DNA from: Candidatus Altimarinota bacterium | GTDB taxonomy: Bacteria > Patescibacteriota > Gracilibacteria > JAUYGZ01 | Direction: 5' to 3' | NCBI GenBank assembly: GCA_029233985.1 | Contig: JARGOK010000002.1 | Location: 62,001-126,000 of the forward strand | DNA length: 64,000 bases | In this document: piece by piece, positions 1 to 10,793 of the stretch | How the letters are laid out: each line of letters begins with the position of its first letter | How positions within the stretch are numbered: the first letter of the stretch is position 1 | Position numbers and translations under genes: made by a program | The notes under the pieces: generated by a model | What the model was told of the DNA's origin: nothing | The model's database searches: none | What the model saw: only the letters and a program-made list of their open reading frames with translations

Positions 1-13
1 ATGAACAAATATA

Positions 14-82
14 TCATAAAACAGAAAACCCCTCGCCCTTTCCTACCATGTAAACAGGATAAGAAAAGCAGAGGGGTTTGGA
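14..82 (-). terminator. Rho-independent terminator, minus strand
   Basis: AAACCCCTC at 26-34 pairs perfectly with GAGGGGTTT at 71-79. Read on the minus strand the stem is followed by a T-rich run (complement of 18-28). It lies about 140 bases beyond the stop codon of the FecR-like gene and would end that transcript; the rest of 83-221 shows nothing I can name. Confidence 0.6.
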
Positions 83-221
83 GAGAAGTACTCTTTTGAT
101 TTCTTCTTGAAAGAGAATGAAATCGAAAGAAAAAAAATGTGGGGTGTTTACGTCACGAGTCGACACTCGTGGTTATATTGGCAAGTTTTTGTTTTCTGAG
201 CTGTTTTTACTCTGATGAGGA

Positions 222-2009
222 TTACAAGCTGAGTTCAGCCTCATCCTCTTTGACAGCCAGTCCGACTATTTTGGTCGTTGACCGGTCGGTCTCTGGCTCT
301 TTGTAAGCTGTCCCAATCACCGTACCAGTGGTAACGGTTTGAGGCAGCTTATCAGAAGCCAGATCTTTTATACCTGTGATCTTTTTCTGTGCAAGCTCTT
401 GAACAAGGGGCTTGAGAGTATTGGATCGCTGAGCAATATCTTTGAGAATAACCAAGTCGTCTGTTTCTACAAATTCATCTTTGGGTTGGTCAGATTCTTT
501 TGTTTGAGCCGGTGTGTCAAGGAGAGCTTGATATGATTCGAGATGCTGCCGAGCAAGGTCTATATTTCCTTGCTGTGAGCTTTTATGAGCTTGTATGAGC
601 TCTGTACTCGCAAGATTTTGTACAACCTCTTGGTGTGACTTTCCGAGCACAAAGGGCTCAAGATCGAGTGCAACACCTACAAAGCTTTCACGAAGGAAGT
701 ATGCAGGATCATTAGGCTGGTAAAGGGAAACAATCTCTTGGTGTTCTTCGAACAAAGCGAGTTCCTTACCTTTTTCATTATCAGCATCTTCCAACACTCT
801 ATCAAAATTTTGTAGCACCAGTGAAGCGAAATTTTCACGGTAAGATTGAAATGTTTCCAGAGCTATTGCCTTGTCTCCTTTTTCAGCAAGAACAATTGCC
901 TCGGAAAAGAGTTCTTCCAAGAGGACCATCTGAAGGCCTCTTTTGTCTTTTGCTGCGGGCGTAAGAACAATCTTAGCTGATTGGGCGATCTTACCAAGAG
1001 AGTCACCAACATTGCCAGGAAGATTTCCAGCAAGGGTTTCAGAGTCTTCTGTAATTCCTTTTTTCACCGTAGCAAGATGCTCTTCATCATTACGAATATT
1101 TTTTTCAACCCACTTCGTCGTATCATTATCATTTCTGACAATGGTTGATGTACGAAAATTTCGTGAACGATTATTGATAGAAACTCTTTCTACATCCAGT
1201 AGTGTGAGTTTTGTCGAGTTATTTTTTCTATCATCTATTTGTACTTTATAAGGAACAGTAGCAAAAACATCAGTCTGACCGCGAACACCAGCCTTTGTTG
1301 CGATACTAATCGCCCCACCATTAATTTCTGCTGTCATAGAGTCTGTCTTCACAAATGAGACTTCAGATGGAGAGTAATGCCAGACCTTTCCCTCATTGAC
1401 CAATATTTGCACTCCATCATCCTTACGCCTGGAGCCAAGAAGAGTTGTATAGGTATCTTGTGAAAGATATGTTCGAGCAAAGTTTGCGTGAAAAACAGTA
1501 GCTGTTGATTGGTCAGTAGTCTGAATACGATCACCCACAGCAAGTTGCTTCATGGTAGATGAAAGACAGAGTTCGTCGTTAATTGTAACAGTACCACTAC
1601 ACTTGATATAAGCAGCGCGTACATTTTGTACTATTTGTATTCCAGAGATGCTATGTAAAGGTCCAAGAGCAACAGATACCAATAGAATAACTGCAAATGT
1701 TAGAGCAAAACCTCTTCTCATTACCATCAGTAAACCATTCTCAAAGGCAAAATTCTTCTTTTTCTCAGCTTCAGAGATATGATTCATAACGGTGTTCCTC
1801 ACCCCATGTTTCATCTTCACAGGAACACGGACTTTAGTTTTTTCAAGAGCTTTAACGATTTCCTCTTCTCTGTGCTCTACAGACATTTGAATCACTTGAG
1901 ACATAATTGATTCTTTCATACGTGCCTTTGTGAGTTGTCTCCTTTGCAATTGCTGAGACTGATCACAGAAAGTTTTATTGAGTGCGTCTTGTAGATTTTT
2001 GTTGGTCAT
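222..2009 (-). CDS. Membrane-anchored FecR-domain protein (anti-sigma-like)
   Basis: 595 residues. Residues 1-95 are charged and presumably cytoplasmic. One hydrophobic segment at about 99-117 (rich in F, A, L, V) is followed by a FecR-like beta domain at about 130-270, seen in the pattern VGDRIQTTDQSTATVFH and in the later VRGQTDVFATVPY stretch. The remainder (about 300-595) is helical and charged. FecR-type domains in single-pass proteins usually sense or transmit an envelope signal, often as anti-sigma factors; no sigma factor gene is adjacent, so that role is inference. The gene stands alone and is divergent from the large gene starting at 2170; the 160-base gap must hold both promoters. 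Start at 2009 is the first in-frame ATG. Confidence 0.6.
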   Translation of the reverse strand: MTNKNLQDALNKTFCDQSQQLQRRQLTKARMKESIMSQVIQMSVEHREEEIVKALEKTKVRVPVKMKHGVRNTVMNHISEAEKKKNFAFENGLLMVMRRGFALTFAVILLVSVALGPLHSISGIQIVQNVRAAYIKCSGTVTINDELCLSSTMKQLAVGDRIQTTDQSTATVFHANFARTYLSQDTYTTLLGSRRKDDGVQILVNEGKVWHYSPSEVSFVKTDSMTAEINGGAISIATKAGVRGQTDVFATVPYKVQIDDRKNNSTKLTLLDVERVSINNRSRNFRTSTIVRNDNDTTKWVEKNIRNDEEHLATVKKGITEDSETLAGNLPGNVGDSLGKIAQSAKIVLTPAAKDKRGLQMVLLEELFSEAIVLAEKGDKAIALETFQSYRENFASLVLQNFDRVLEDADNEKGKELALFEEHQEIVSLYQPNDPAYFLRESFVGVALDLEPFVLGKSHQEVVQNLASTELIQAHKSSQQGNIDLARQHLESYQALLDTPAQTKESDQPKDEFVETDDLVILKDIAQRSNTLKPLVQELAQKKITGIKDLASDKLPQTVTTGTVIGTAYKEPETDRSTTKIVGLAVKEDEAELSL

Positions 2010-2169
2010 TTATTCTTTATATCATTGTTCGTATATTAATAACGATGTTATGAAGCTTTTGTGACAAAATAAAAATCTATTTCCGGAGCATCTGAATGAT
2101 GTTCTCTCATACCAGTTTGGGTTCGATGAAAAAAATCGATCTGATAGTATTAAAGAGATAACATCTCCT

Positions 2170-5100
2170 ATGAACAACATACAAAAAATCAGCCTCTCAG
2201 CCATACTTCTAAATATCAGCATACTTTTTGTAGCTGTGAATACTCCATCTTATGCCAGTGAAATCGTCACTACACCAGCAAGCCTTATGGACGATTCAAA
2301 TCTCATCTTTTTATCTCAAGAAGCTCTCAGCACCTCTCAGTCACTAAACATCAGTTCATCTCTTTCTACTGAAGACCAAGAATCCTTTACCACTCAGGAG
2401 TATTACGAATCGCAGCAACTCCTGACGACACTCGATGTATCTACTGGAAAAAGCCTTATTCGTTATAATGGTGAGCTCTTAGACCTCCCCTTGGATTTTA
2501 TCAAGAGTGCTTCATTATCGAGTGAATCTCTTATCGTTTTAGGTATTCAAGAACCGAGAACAGTTGCTGACATATATAAGATTGAAATTTCTAGCAATAT
2601 AGCCACTAGGATCATCGAAGCAAAAGAAGAAATTGGGCACATCTCTATAGAAAAAGAAAGCAACACACTCTATTGGTCATCAAAAACAGAAGAAAGTGAA
2701 AAAATAATGAAGTGTGACCTCAGTAACTGCTCACCAGAGATCTTTTTCTCTCTCCCAAAAAACAGCAGTACTAGTAGTGTCTCATCTGACAAAGACTCTA
2801 TAATAATAGAAACAAATGGATCAAAGCTGACAATATGCCAAGCAACCTGCCAGAATGCAAAAATAATCAACAGGCCATCTCAAATCCTTTCATCTGCACT
2901 ACAGACTCCATATTTTATCTGGTCAGAAAAAGTTGATGGGAAAGCCGAAATATTCCTAATCAACACAAAAAACTCCTCAAAGGATGTGATTCAACTGACT
3001 TCTGCGTCTTCTGGAGACCAGCTTTCACCATCACTTTCAGTCTCCAACGAAAAGCTCTGGCATGCAGTATGGGAAAACTACTCAAGTGAGTCAGGCCTCT
3101 TGACAATAGCCAGTATCTCAAGAGAAACCATCCTTTCAAAAAAAAGCATCCCATTACCTGGTCGTCATCCTAAAATCATTACAGTAAATAAAGAAACCTG
3201 TGACGAACAACTCTCCATCAATCTCTGGGAAAAGAACACAAAGCAACTGCTCACCTTCACAAACACCCCAGAAGAAACGGAAATGATTACCAGGATCATC
3301 GAGCTAGACCAACTGAGTTACGAATCAACACTTCTTTTTGATGGTGAAATAGACAGCTCGCAAACATCATTTTATTGGAGAACATCAAAGGATTTCAACT
3401 GGAAACCCTTACAAATAATAAGTGGATCATCACCACTCAAAGGAATCATTTCATCGGCTCACAAAAAGATCCAATTAAGAATACTGTTCTCAGAAAATAA
3501 ACAATGTTTCACATCACTTTCGCTAAACACTTCAAGCATTGCTCCGAATACTTCAAATCTCGCAGATGCTACCACATTCAGCCCAAGTGAATACGAAGCA
3601 ATTCTTCCACTAAATCTGGGAGATGAAAATACAAGAGAAGAAACTCAGCTTGATGCTGCACTCTATGAGAGCATCAACAATCTTTTGACAACATCGACTC
3701 TTGACAAGAGCCTCAACAAAGGCCCTGATAGTGACAAAGACGGACTATCAGACAGCTTCGAAATATACCTCAATACAGATCCTAAAAGTCCAGATACAGA
3801 CAATGGTGGACTCAATGATGGATCAGAACACCTCATTCACCAGCTCGATCCATTAGACCCTACAGATGACAACGAAATTAGTTTAAGAATAAATAACATA
3901 CAGCCCCGAAGCACTCTTCCTGTACTAGACATCATCACTGGATTTGCTCCACAGTCAGACAAAAATGTCTGGTTTTATCTTTTGGATGACAACAAAAAAA
4001 GCATCACCATAGGAAACACCAAAACAAAACCTGATGGGACTTTTATCTTCAAAGCTCCGCCGATTCCAGAAAACTACAAAGGTGAAGTCCTTCTCATAGC
4101 ATCTCAAGTTTCAAATATTAGATTGGCTACCCTCTTTCCAAAACTCACCCAAAGCCTCTCCATCTATCTCTACAACGAGGAAGATATCCTCGCAAAACGG
4201 AACATCATAGAATTAGCGCTTGATGTAGAATCTCTGAATTTTTCTCAAAATGGAGTTTCTCTCAAAACACTCCAAAAAGATTACAGGGAAGTCTTTTATA
4301 TTGATGAAACGTCTCCTATACAAATTCAAATAAAGGGAAAAGTTTATGGAGAAAATTTGAGCAGTGTAAGTGTCTTTTCAACACTTCTGCCAACACTACA
4401 GGAAAAGAATCATGAAAAATTACAAAATGATCCATCACAAATAGACATTATTTTAGAAATGGATCCTTACCCTCAAGACATTCCGATTGATATCAGCATC
4501 CAAGCAAGCGACAACAACCGCAATATGAGTACAACGCAGACACTGAGTTTTAATACGAGGCCAATAGAAAAATATCCTGATCTGACATCACAGATTTTGA
4601 ATGAAGTGCTATCAGAACAAGAAGTTATTGTTTTGATCGTTTTGTTCATTTTGTCATTTTTGTACTACATACTGTGCAAAAGAACTGGCCGCACGACAAG
4701 CTCTCACATTGCTCTCATTATAATGATTTTGAGTGTTTTAGGGACTCTATATAGCATCAGCAGCCTGAGTCTGTATCTCGCACACAAGAGTGGGTTAATA
4801 TCTGTAGTGGATCAAGAACTCAATATTCAAAAAAGCAGAGAGATTTCAGCAAGCTATCTCACATTGGTAAAAAAAGATGAAAACCTAAAAGTGAAACCTC
4901 ACCTAGCAAAAACATGGAGCAATATTAGTGACCTCACTTGGGAGTTCAAAATGAGAAAGCACATCCGTTACGAAGACCAAACCTTTATAAAAAGCGGAGA
5001 TATTATACGAACACTTCAAGAAAAAATTGCTGAAAATTCATCTCAACAGCAGTATTTATCGAGTATCGATCAAATAATAAAGATCAACGACCAAGTATTT

Positions 5101-6162
5101 CAGATTATTACACACTACCCAGACCCACTCCTTCCTCAAAAGCTCACAAAAGTCTCACTTCTGAGCTCGGAAACACCAGACGACGACCACCTCAATGGCC
5201 TTCTTTATATTCCACTAGAAACCTCAGCTGATCACAAAAGACTCAAGATAAACCCCTGGTTTTTTGACTATCCATTCTCACAAAGCAAAACCACTTACAT
5301 CAATGAAAACTACAGTCTCAATCCTGAAAGCTATACCAGAAAAATCACTTCACAAACATTAGATATCATCGATGAACCAGCTCGAGTGCTATGGCAAACA
5401 CTGAAAGAAAACAAGTATACTCTCAAGCAAAAGGTCAGCACAGAGAGCTACGTACTCCTGACAAACAGAAACAGCTTCTTTCTCAAGTCTTCAGAAACAA
5501 TCAAGCAGCTCCAAAACATTCTCCATACTAGGGATCTCCTAGAATCCTACGAAGGAGAAAGCAGTCTTTCTACACAATTCGTTCCACCAGGTGTTGTAGG
5601 CTACAATAGTGAACTCAAAAGTCAGCCAAACACTAGCTTTGTAAGCAATGAAACAACTCTGACACTAAAACTTCATTTCCCAAAAAAAGAATCTGAACTC
5701 GCCAGAATAATAGAACAAATACTTCAGTCAGCAGGTATCAATATTATTCCAGTTTCCTACACCAGTACTGATTTCAAAGATGAACTCCTCAATAGCCTTT
5801 CAGACCTCATTCTTCTCCCACTAGACTTCGAATTAGCTGATGCTGGTCCTTTCCTCGACACCTTTATAGACTCTAGTTCACCATTCAATACGTATTATAA
5901 AAACGATCAGGTTGATGAACTTATTCTCAAAAGTCGTTTTGAACTTGATCAATACAAACGGCTTCAAATCCTTAAAGAAATAATGACTATCATTGTTCAA
6001 GAAGACCCAGCCGGTATACCTCTGATCAACCGGAAAAAGTTCCAAGCCTTTAGGACCAAAGAACCAATAAGCATCTTTGATCAATGGATCAAATCAACCA
6101 TTGAGAGACAGTATGAAAAAGAGGATCCATTACAGTACTTGAACCCTTACGAGGAGTCTTAA
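2170..6162 (+). CDS. Giant membrane protein ending in a family-5 solute-binding domain
   Basis: 1330 residues. An N-terminal signal peptide is followed by a Ser/Thr-rich region that looks beta-propeller-like (about 60-420). Near 517-550 there is a calcium-binding, thrombospondin-3-type motif (DSDKDGLSD and later DPKSPDTDNGG). Ig-like sequence follows to about 800. Two transmembrane segments lie at about 816-836 and 848-870. The C-terminal part, about 880-1330, has the opening pattern of oligopeptide/nickel-binding proteins (SBP_bac_5): LAKTWSNISDLTWEFKMRK and then a GD-I-TL stretch. Those proteins are normally free lipoproteins feeding an ABC permease; here the domain is fused behind a membrane hairpin and no Opp/Dpp permease is next to it. 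The domain assignment is good, the function unknown. Confidence 0.7.
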   Translation: MNNIQKISLSAILLNISILFVAVNTPSYASEIVTTPASLMDDSNLIFLSQEALSTSQSLNISSSLSTEDQESFTTQEYYESQQLLTTLDVSTGKSLIRYNGELLDLPLDFIKSASLSSESLIVLGIQEPRTVADIYKIEISSNIATRIIEAKEEIGHISIEKESNTLYWSSKTEESEKIMKCDLSNCSPEIFFSLPKNSSTSSVSSDKDSIIIETNGSKLTICQATCQNAKIINRPSQILSSALQTPYFIWSEKVDGKAEIFLINTKNSSKDVIQLTSASSGDQLSPSLSVSNEKLWHAVWENYSSESGLLTIASISRETILSKKSIPLPGRHPKIITVNKETCDEQLSINLWEKNTKQLLTFTNTPEETEMITRIIELDQLSYESTLLFDGEIDSSQTSFYWRTSKDFNWKPLQIISGSSPLKGIISSAHKKIQLRILFSENKQCFTSLSLNTSSIAPNTSNLADATTFSPSEYEAILPLNLGDENTREETQLDAALYESINNLLTTSTLDKSLNKGPDSDKDGLSDSFEIYLNTDPKSPDTDNGGLNDGSEHLIHQLDPLDPTDDNEISLRINNIQPRSTLPVLDIITGFAPQSDKNVWFYLLDDNKKSITIGNTKTKPDGTFIFKAPPIPENYKGEVLLIASQVSNIRLATLFPKLTQSLSIYLYNEEDILAKRNIIELALDVESLNFSQNGVSLKTLQKDYREVFYIDETSPIQIQIKGKVYGENLSSVSVFSTLLPTLQEKNHEKLQNDPSQIDIILEMDPYPQDIPIDISIQASDNNRNMSTTQTLSFNTRPIEKYPDLTSQILNEVLSEQEVIVLIVLFILSFLYYILCKRTGRTTSSHIALIIMILSVLGTLYSISSLSLYLAHKSGLISVVDQELNIQKSREISASYLTLVKKDENLKVKPHLAKTWSNISDLTWEFKMRKHIRYEDQTFIKSGDIIRTLQEKIAENSSQQQYLSSIDQIIKINDQVFQIITHYPDPLLPQKLTKVSLLSSETPDDDHLNGLLYIPLETSADHKRLKINPWFFDYPFSQSKTTYINENYSLNPESYTRKITSQTLDIIDEPARVLWQTLKENKYTLKQKVSTESYVLLTNRNSFFLKSSETIKQLQNILHTRDLLESYEGESSLSTQFVPPGVVGYNSELKSQPNTSFVSNETTLTLKLHFPKKESELARIIEQILQSAGINIIPVSYTSTDFKDELLNSLSDLILLPLDFELADAGPFLDTFIDSSSPFNTYYKNDQVDELILKSRFELDQYKRLQILKEIMTIIVQEDPAGIPLINRKKFQAFRTKEPISIFDQWIKSTIERQYEKEDPLQYLNPYEES

Positions 6163-6276
6163 AATCCATTACAACTATCATCTCAGGGAAAGTACTGGAG
6201 ATCTAAGGCAAACAAGTAACTTCTTCACAAAGGATCTTGTTTTTATGCCCTCCCCAATTCAAAAAACACAATTGCT

Positions 6277-9200
6277 CTAGAGTTTTTCAATCCCCTCTTC
6301 TCTGGGAGTTTCGTCAGAGATCGATTCATTGACGTTCTTTTCAAAGTCATTCACTTGTTCACTATCGTTACCATTCTCTTGAGCATTAAGACTCTGAAGA
6401 TCATCATATTCTTTTTCCTTCCTTCCCATTCTCCAGACAATTACCATCATCACAATTGCGAGTAAGAGCATCAACCACATCCAAGAAACATCTGGAGCTG
6501 ATCCATGCAATACAAGTTCACCTTTCTTGCCGTACTCAAAAGGGATCAAAACATCAGGGGTTTTCTCTCCAGTTTCCAAGACTGCATAGACTAGCATTGT
6601 ATGAAGACCATAACTCAAACCAGGAATATACACAGAAAGCTGATTCGTCCCCAAGGCATCAAGTGGCACAACTCGAGCATATCCTGTTTCCAAAACCTCA
6701 ACATACAGCTCTGATCTATAAGTATAAGGAGACTGAACACTCACATCCACCAAGAAATCCTTCGAATTTGTAAGGTCATAAGCCTTGGATTCCAAAGGAT
6801 CCAAGCTGGTTTTTGCAGTTCCTGACCAAATATATTCCAAAACATCTATACCAAACAAACTGTCTGTCACCTCTAGGATAAAAGGACTAGGGTCTTTCTC
6901 TTCTAACAAAAACCAAGATCTCATGAGATCAGTACAAGGGGCAGATACATCAGCAAATAAAACGGAACTATATTCTCCCTTTGGAAGTTGTTCATTTGCC
7001 GCTTCGCCATAAAAAGTACCATTTTCTGCTATTTCCATGTTATTACCCTCTATTATCTGACCTGTTTGCATATCAAGCAAACAAACACGCAGTGTTTTAG
7101 CTTGAGCTACACCATGAAAAGAAAGTCCACGAGGAGTAAATTTTTGAGTTGGAGCACGAAGAGAGATATCAGGACTCAATCGAACAAAGCCTTCCTTTTC
7201 TGGAGAAGAAGACTGTTTTGAAATTTCAGTAATTTGCTTTAGCAGAGGACTCAATTCCTCTGTTCCGCGAACAATTTCTTGGTCAGAAGAAGTACTGATT
7301 CGTTCAGTTTTATACACATATGGACCTTCATCAAATAGAGCAATAAATTCCAAATTCAATTGAACCCCACGAGGTACTACCGCAGACAATGAAGGGTACC
7401 CATTTGCACGTCGTTCGACATCAATATCATTCAGCTCAAATCCAATAGGTTTCAGAACTATCGACAATTGATCTGGAGTGACGGCAAAAGCTTCATCTCC
7501 TCTGTATGACTCTGTTACAGCAAACAATGAAACGACTGACTCAGTCCTTTCATTCAATTGAATCCGATAACTCGGATAAATATACTGCGAGGGATCAATC
7601 CGAATTGGTTCATCAATCTCTACATCAGAGGCAACTTCTTCAATCTCCTTTTCTGGAGAAAAAAGATCATAACAACTGCTCTTCTGAAATAATCGAATAC
7701 ACAACTCCCCTTCCAGCCCCAAGAACACCTTCCATTGAAAATATGGCAACTGATCTCCTTCTTGGTATGGGATAAAGTCACTTGCATCCACAGATGGAGA
7801 AATCAATCTGTTTCTTGCTCTTTTATCATCCAAAGTAAACTGAACATCTTTCCATCGACTTGAGACAAAAATCTCATCAAGCGAGGTCAGATTAAGAGGA
7901 TTTTGAAGAGCATTACCGTCTCCATCCGAAATGAGCATTTCAGGTTTCCAAAGTACGAATGGAGAACTCGCTTCATACAAAAACCGTGGAGCGTCTTCAT
8001 TGACCTCAGATGAAATCTCAAAATGTGCCTGAAAAGCAAAGGTTTGCACAGTAGTTGGCAAAAAATATGTGGCATCAAATGAAGACAAACGAGTGAGATC
8101 AAAAGAATCTGCAGAACTGAAAATCTGCAATGACTCACAATCTACAATTTGAGAATAATTTACTCCAGTAGCACGAATACACCGCTCCATCAGAAGAGGA
8201 TAGTCACTAGTTTCATAATTTCTCGGGACCTCCTCGAGCCCACGAACTGTCGTCAACTCAGAAGAGAGTGAAACAACACCAGAGTATTGATCTTCTAAGG
8301 GAGAAACATCCAAACTGATAGTATAAGCAGGAGCTTCGGGTGGTGGCAAAGACACAACATCAACAAAAACTGTTTTTTCTGATCGAAGCGATGTATTGTC
8401 CAAAACCTCAAACTGAAATGCATATCTACCATTCATTCCAATCTGTGTTTGCCACTCCAGGGAAGACTTAATCAAAAAAGAATCCTTTTGCAAAGGCTTA
8501 AAAACTGCCCGAAACCCTTCCGCAAACTGTCGAGTAGGATCACCTATGAAATACATTTTCAATTGATCGTTGATATCTTCATCCAGTCCAGTCACATCAA
8601 ATTTTATTTTTTCACCTTCAAACACTTCGAGAGGGTCAGAAGCGCTTACCAAAATCACAGGAGGATTATTATTACCAAGAGCACCGACAATTCGCCTACC
8701 TCCACCTCCACAAGTCCCTCCATTAGCGACTATTCGAATATTTACCTGGCTAGTACCTGCGCTCACATTTCCCCGAGTGTCAGTGGCAATAGCTGCAAAG
8801 GTCAGTGGATAAACTCCAACAGGAATAGCTGGCACAGGTGCCGTACAGATATTAGCAGCACATACTGCCGCAACACCGTCAATTGTGACTGCACCGACAT
8901 CACCTTCCACATCTACCACCGATACTTCTACTGGTGTATCTCCAATACCATCTTGGACGAAACATGGTCCAAAAAGAAATGCAGAATCCGTATTGATTTT
9001 AGCTGTTATCTGTATATCTGAAACCAAAAACTCACTTCCAATAGGAAAATCAAATCGGAAAATTTCTCCCAATCGTGAATCCACATGAACTCCAACCAAA
9101 TTAATGACAAATGGTCCAGGGGCAACCACCGTACTATCCGCAACCCCAGGAAAAGCACCTCCATTCTGTCCCCAAAAGACATCCATAACCACAGGCGTCG

Positions 9201-10584
9201 ACGATATCAGGTTTCCAGTAATATCTACATCTCGAAATCCATCAGCAAAAAACAATGGAGCTGTATCGATACGTCCTGAAGTTGTCAGGGCTTGCTGATG
9301 CCAAACAGGAGTATCTGGAAAAGTCCCACTCACACCAAAATCATCTTCAAAGACTACAAAAGACTGACCAGGAGCAAAAGGGGCAAAGGGAGCATCAGTA
9401 AAATCAGCCACACCACCATTATCAAATCGCGTTGTGATATTGACACCTGCACCAGTCTCAAACAAGACAGTTCCAAGATCTCTCCCCGTATCTACCCAAA
9501 AAACAGCTCCAGCATTATCATTACAAGATTCCACCTCTGTGATCACATTTCGTCCACAAATAGTATTCCCTGGACCCACAAAAACAATCAAAGGGTCCGA
9601 AAAAGAAGCTGTACTCGCAGGTGGTGGTTGTGTCTCTACCGTAAAACTATAGTCTTCGTCACTATCTACCACAGCACCAGTCGGAGTATAAAAAGTATTC
9701 GGACCAATGGTATCAAGATCAAACAAGCTAAATACACCACCAGACGTACGCTGTACAGCATGCACTGTTTGTGGAAAGACAAAACTATCGACAATAAACA
9801 AAAAATCAAAACCAGCACGAGGTGCAGCATTCAGTGTCACTCCGTGAAATTCACGCACAGTAGATGCTACCGCCAAAACCACACCAGTATCCGTAAAAAT
9901 AAAATCTGTTCCAGAAACAGTCACCGTAAACAGCGAGGTGTTATTCACATAATACAAGATTCCATTGTGAAAAAGAATCTCTCCAAAAGCAGGAAGCGCA
10001 CCAGGCAACAAAGTACTCACACCCGTCTGAGTAAGAGCACCAGTAGAAAAATCAACAGTAAAGCTCTCCAAACGTGGCTGAACTGCTGGAGTATTGATAA
10101 TGGCATACACAATATTATTTGTATCTGCAGTCAGACTACTAATAGCATCACCAGCAGGTGCAACAAACGCATCAAAGACTTCTGTAGGCAAAACCTCCGT
10201 GACCCCTAAATAAAAGGTTCCTACGATCGTTCCTGCACTGCCCAAATACCGCAAAACTTCCCCAGTACTGTTAGTAATTTTTGTGCTGATATCAGAGCTT
10301 AAAAAGTTAAGAGCTGCATTTGGAGTCCCTACACGAGCTGCAAAAGGACCTGTCACACTATTTTGAAAAGCAGACCTTCCATCATGATCTAAAAGCTCTA
10401 CTGTCGACGTCAAAATCGCCTCTCCTACCTCTGGCACAAAAGCTTTTTCAAAAGTATTCACCGTAATAATTCCAGCTCCAAAAAACGATTCGGAAACATA
10501 CCGGCTCACATGAGAGACAGACATCATCATCACCGCAGAGACAAGCCCTACAACACCTCGCCAAAACCACTTATTTTGATCCAT
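6277..10584 (-). CDS. Large surface protein, anchored at both ends
   Basis: 1435 residues. The first 30 residues form a signal or anchor segment (WRGVVGLVSAVMMMSVSHV). A long beta-rich extracellular region follows, with FDFPIGSE and Ig-like stretches. A glycine/arginine linker (CGGGGRR, near 625) precedes a cadherin/PKD-like module at about 640-740 (FEGEKIKFDVTGLDEDIND). A transmembrane segment at about 1365-1390 (WMWLMLLLAIVMMVIVW) is followed by a short charged, acidic tail. The same Gly/Arg-linker plus cadherin-like module occurs in the SLH protein at 16320-19754, so both probably belong to the same cell-surface layer. No enzyme motif is visible. Confidence 0.7.
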   Translation of the reverse strand: MDQNKWFWRGVVGLVSAVMMMSVSHVSRYVSESFFGAGIITVNTFEKAFVPEVGEAILTSTVELLDHDGRSAFQNSVTGPFAARVGTPNAALNFLSSDISTKITNSTGEVLRYLGSAGTIVGTFYLGVTEVLPTEVFDAFVAPAGDAISSLTADTNNIVYAIINTPAVQPRLESFTVDFSTGALTQTGVSTLLPGALPAFGEILFHNGILYYVNNTSLFTVTVSGTDFIFTDTGVVLAVASTVREFHGVTLNAAPRAGFDFLFIVDSFVFPQTVHAVQRTSGGVFSLFDLDTIGPNTFYTPTGAVVDSDEDYSFTVETQPPPASTASFSDPLIVFVGPGNTICGRNVITEVESCNDNAGAVFWVDTGRDLGTVLFETGAGVNITTRFDNGGVADFTDAPFAPFAPGQSFVVFEDDFGVSGTFPDTPVWHQQALTTSGRIDTAPLFFADGFRDVDITGNLISSTPVVMDVFWGQNGGAFPGVADSTVVAPGPFVINLVGVHVDSRLGEIFRFDFPIGSEFLVSDIQITAKINTDSAFLFGPCFVQDGIGDTPVEVSVVDVEGDVGAVTIDGVAAVCAANICTAPVPAIPVGVYPLTFAAIATDTRGNVSAGTSQVNIRIVANGGTCGGGGRRIVGALGNNNPPVILVSASDPLEVFEGEKIKFDVTGLDEDINDQLKMYFIGDPTRQFAEGFRAVFKPLQKDSFLIKSSLEWQTQIGMNGRYAFQFEVLDNTSLRSEKTVFVDVVSLPPPEAPAYTISLDVSPLEDQYSGVVSLSSELTTVRGLEEVPRNYETSDYPLLMERCIRATGVNYSQIVDCESLQIFSSADSFDLTRLSSFDATYFLPTTVQTFAFQAHFEISSEVNEDAPRFLYEASSPFVLWKPEMLISDGDGNALQNPLNLTSLDEIFVSSRWKDVQFTLDDKRARNRLISPSVDASDFIPYQEGDQLPYFQWKVFLGLEGELCIRLFQKSSCYDLFSPEKEIEEVASDVEIDEPIRIDPSQYIYPSYRIQLNERTESVVSLFAVTESYRGDEAFAVTPDQLSIVLKPIGFELNDIDVERRANGYPSLSAVVPRGVQLNLEFIALFDEGPYVYKTERISTSSDQEIVRGTEELSPLLKQITEISKQSSSPEKEGFVRLSPDISLRAPTQKFTPRGLSFHGVAQAKTLRVCLLDMQTGQIIEGNNMEIAENGTFYGEAANEQLPKGEYSSVLFADVSAPCTDLMRSWFLLEEKDPSPFILEVTDSLFGIDVLEYIWSGTAKTSLDPLESKAYDLTNSKDFLVDVSVQSPYTYRSELYVEVLETGYARVVPLDALGTNQLSVYIPGLSYGLHTMLVYAVLETGEKTPDVLIPFEYGKKGELVLHGSAPDVSWMWLMLLLAIVMMVIVWRMGRKEKEYDDLQSLNAQENGNDSEQVNDFEKNVNESISDETPREEGIEKL

Positions 10585-10793
10585 AGAAGATAGAAATACA
10601 ATCCATTACAAGATATCAACTCACACCAAAAACCCAAAATAAAGCCCCTTGATGAGGTCAAAAGCAATGGTATACAGCGAGATTTTTGATTCTTTGATTT
10701 TTGGTCACTTGAACCCGGAAAAGAATCAGCAAGAAAATTGAGAAATGTAAATATAAGAACAGTATTTATTTTTAAAATGAAGGTCAAAGAACA

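Noticed and set aside
9292-10209. 305-residue open frame on the plus strand
   Set aside because: It lies fully antisense to the large surface protein gene, is composed of Lys/Ser/Thr/Arg-rich low-quality sequence, and has no domain.
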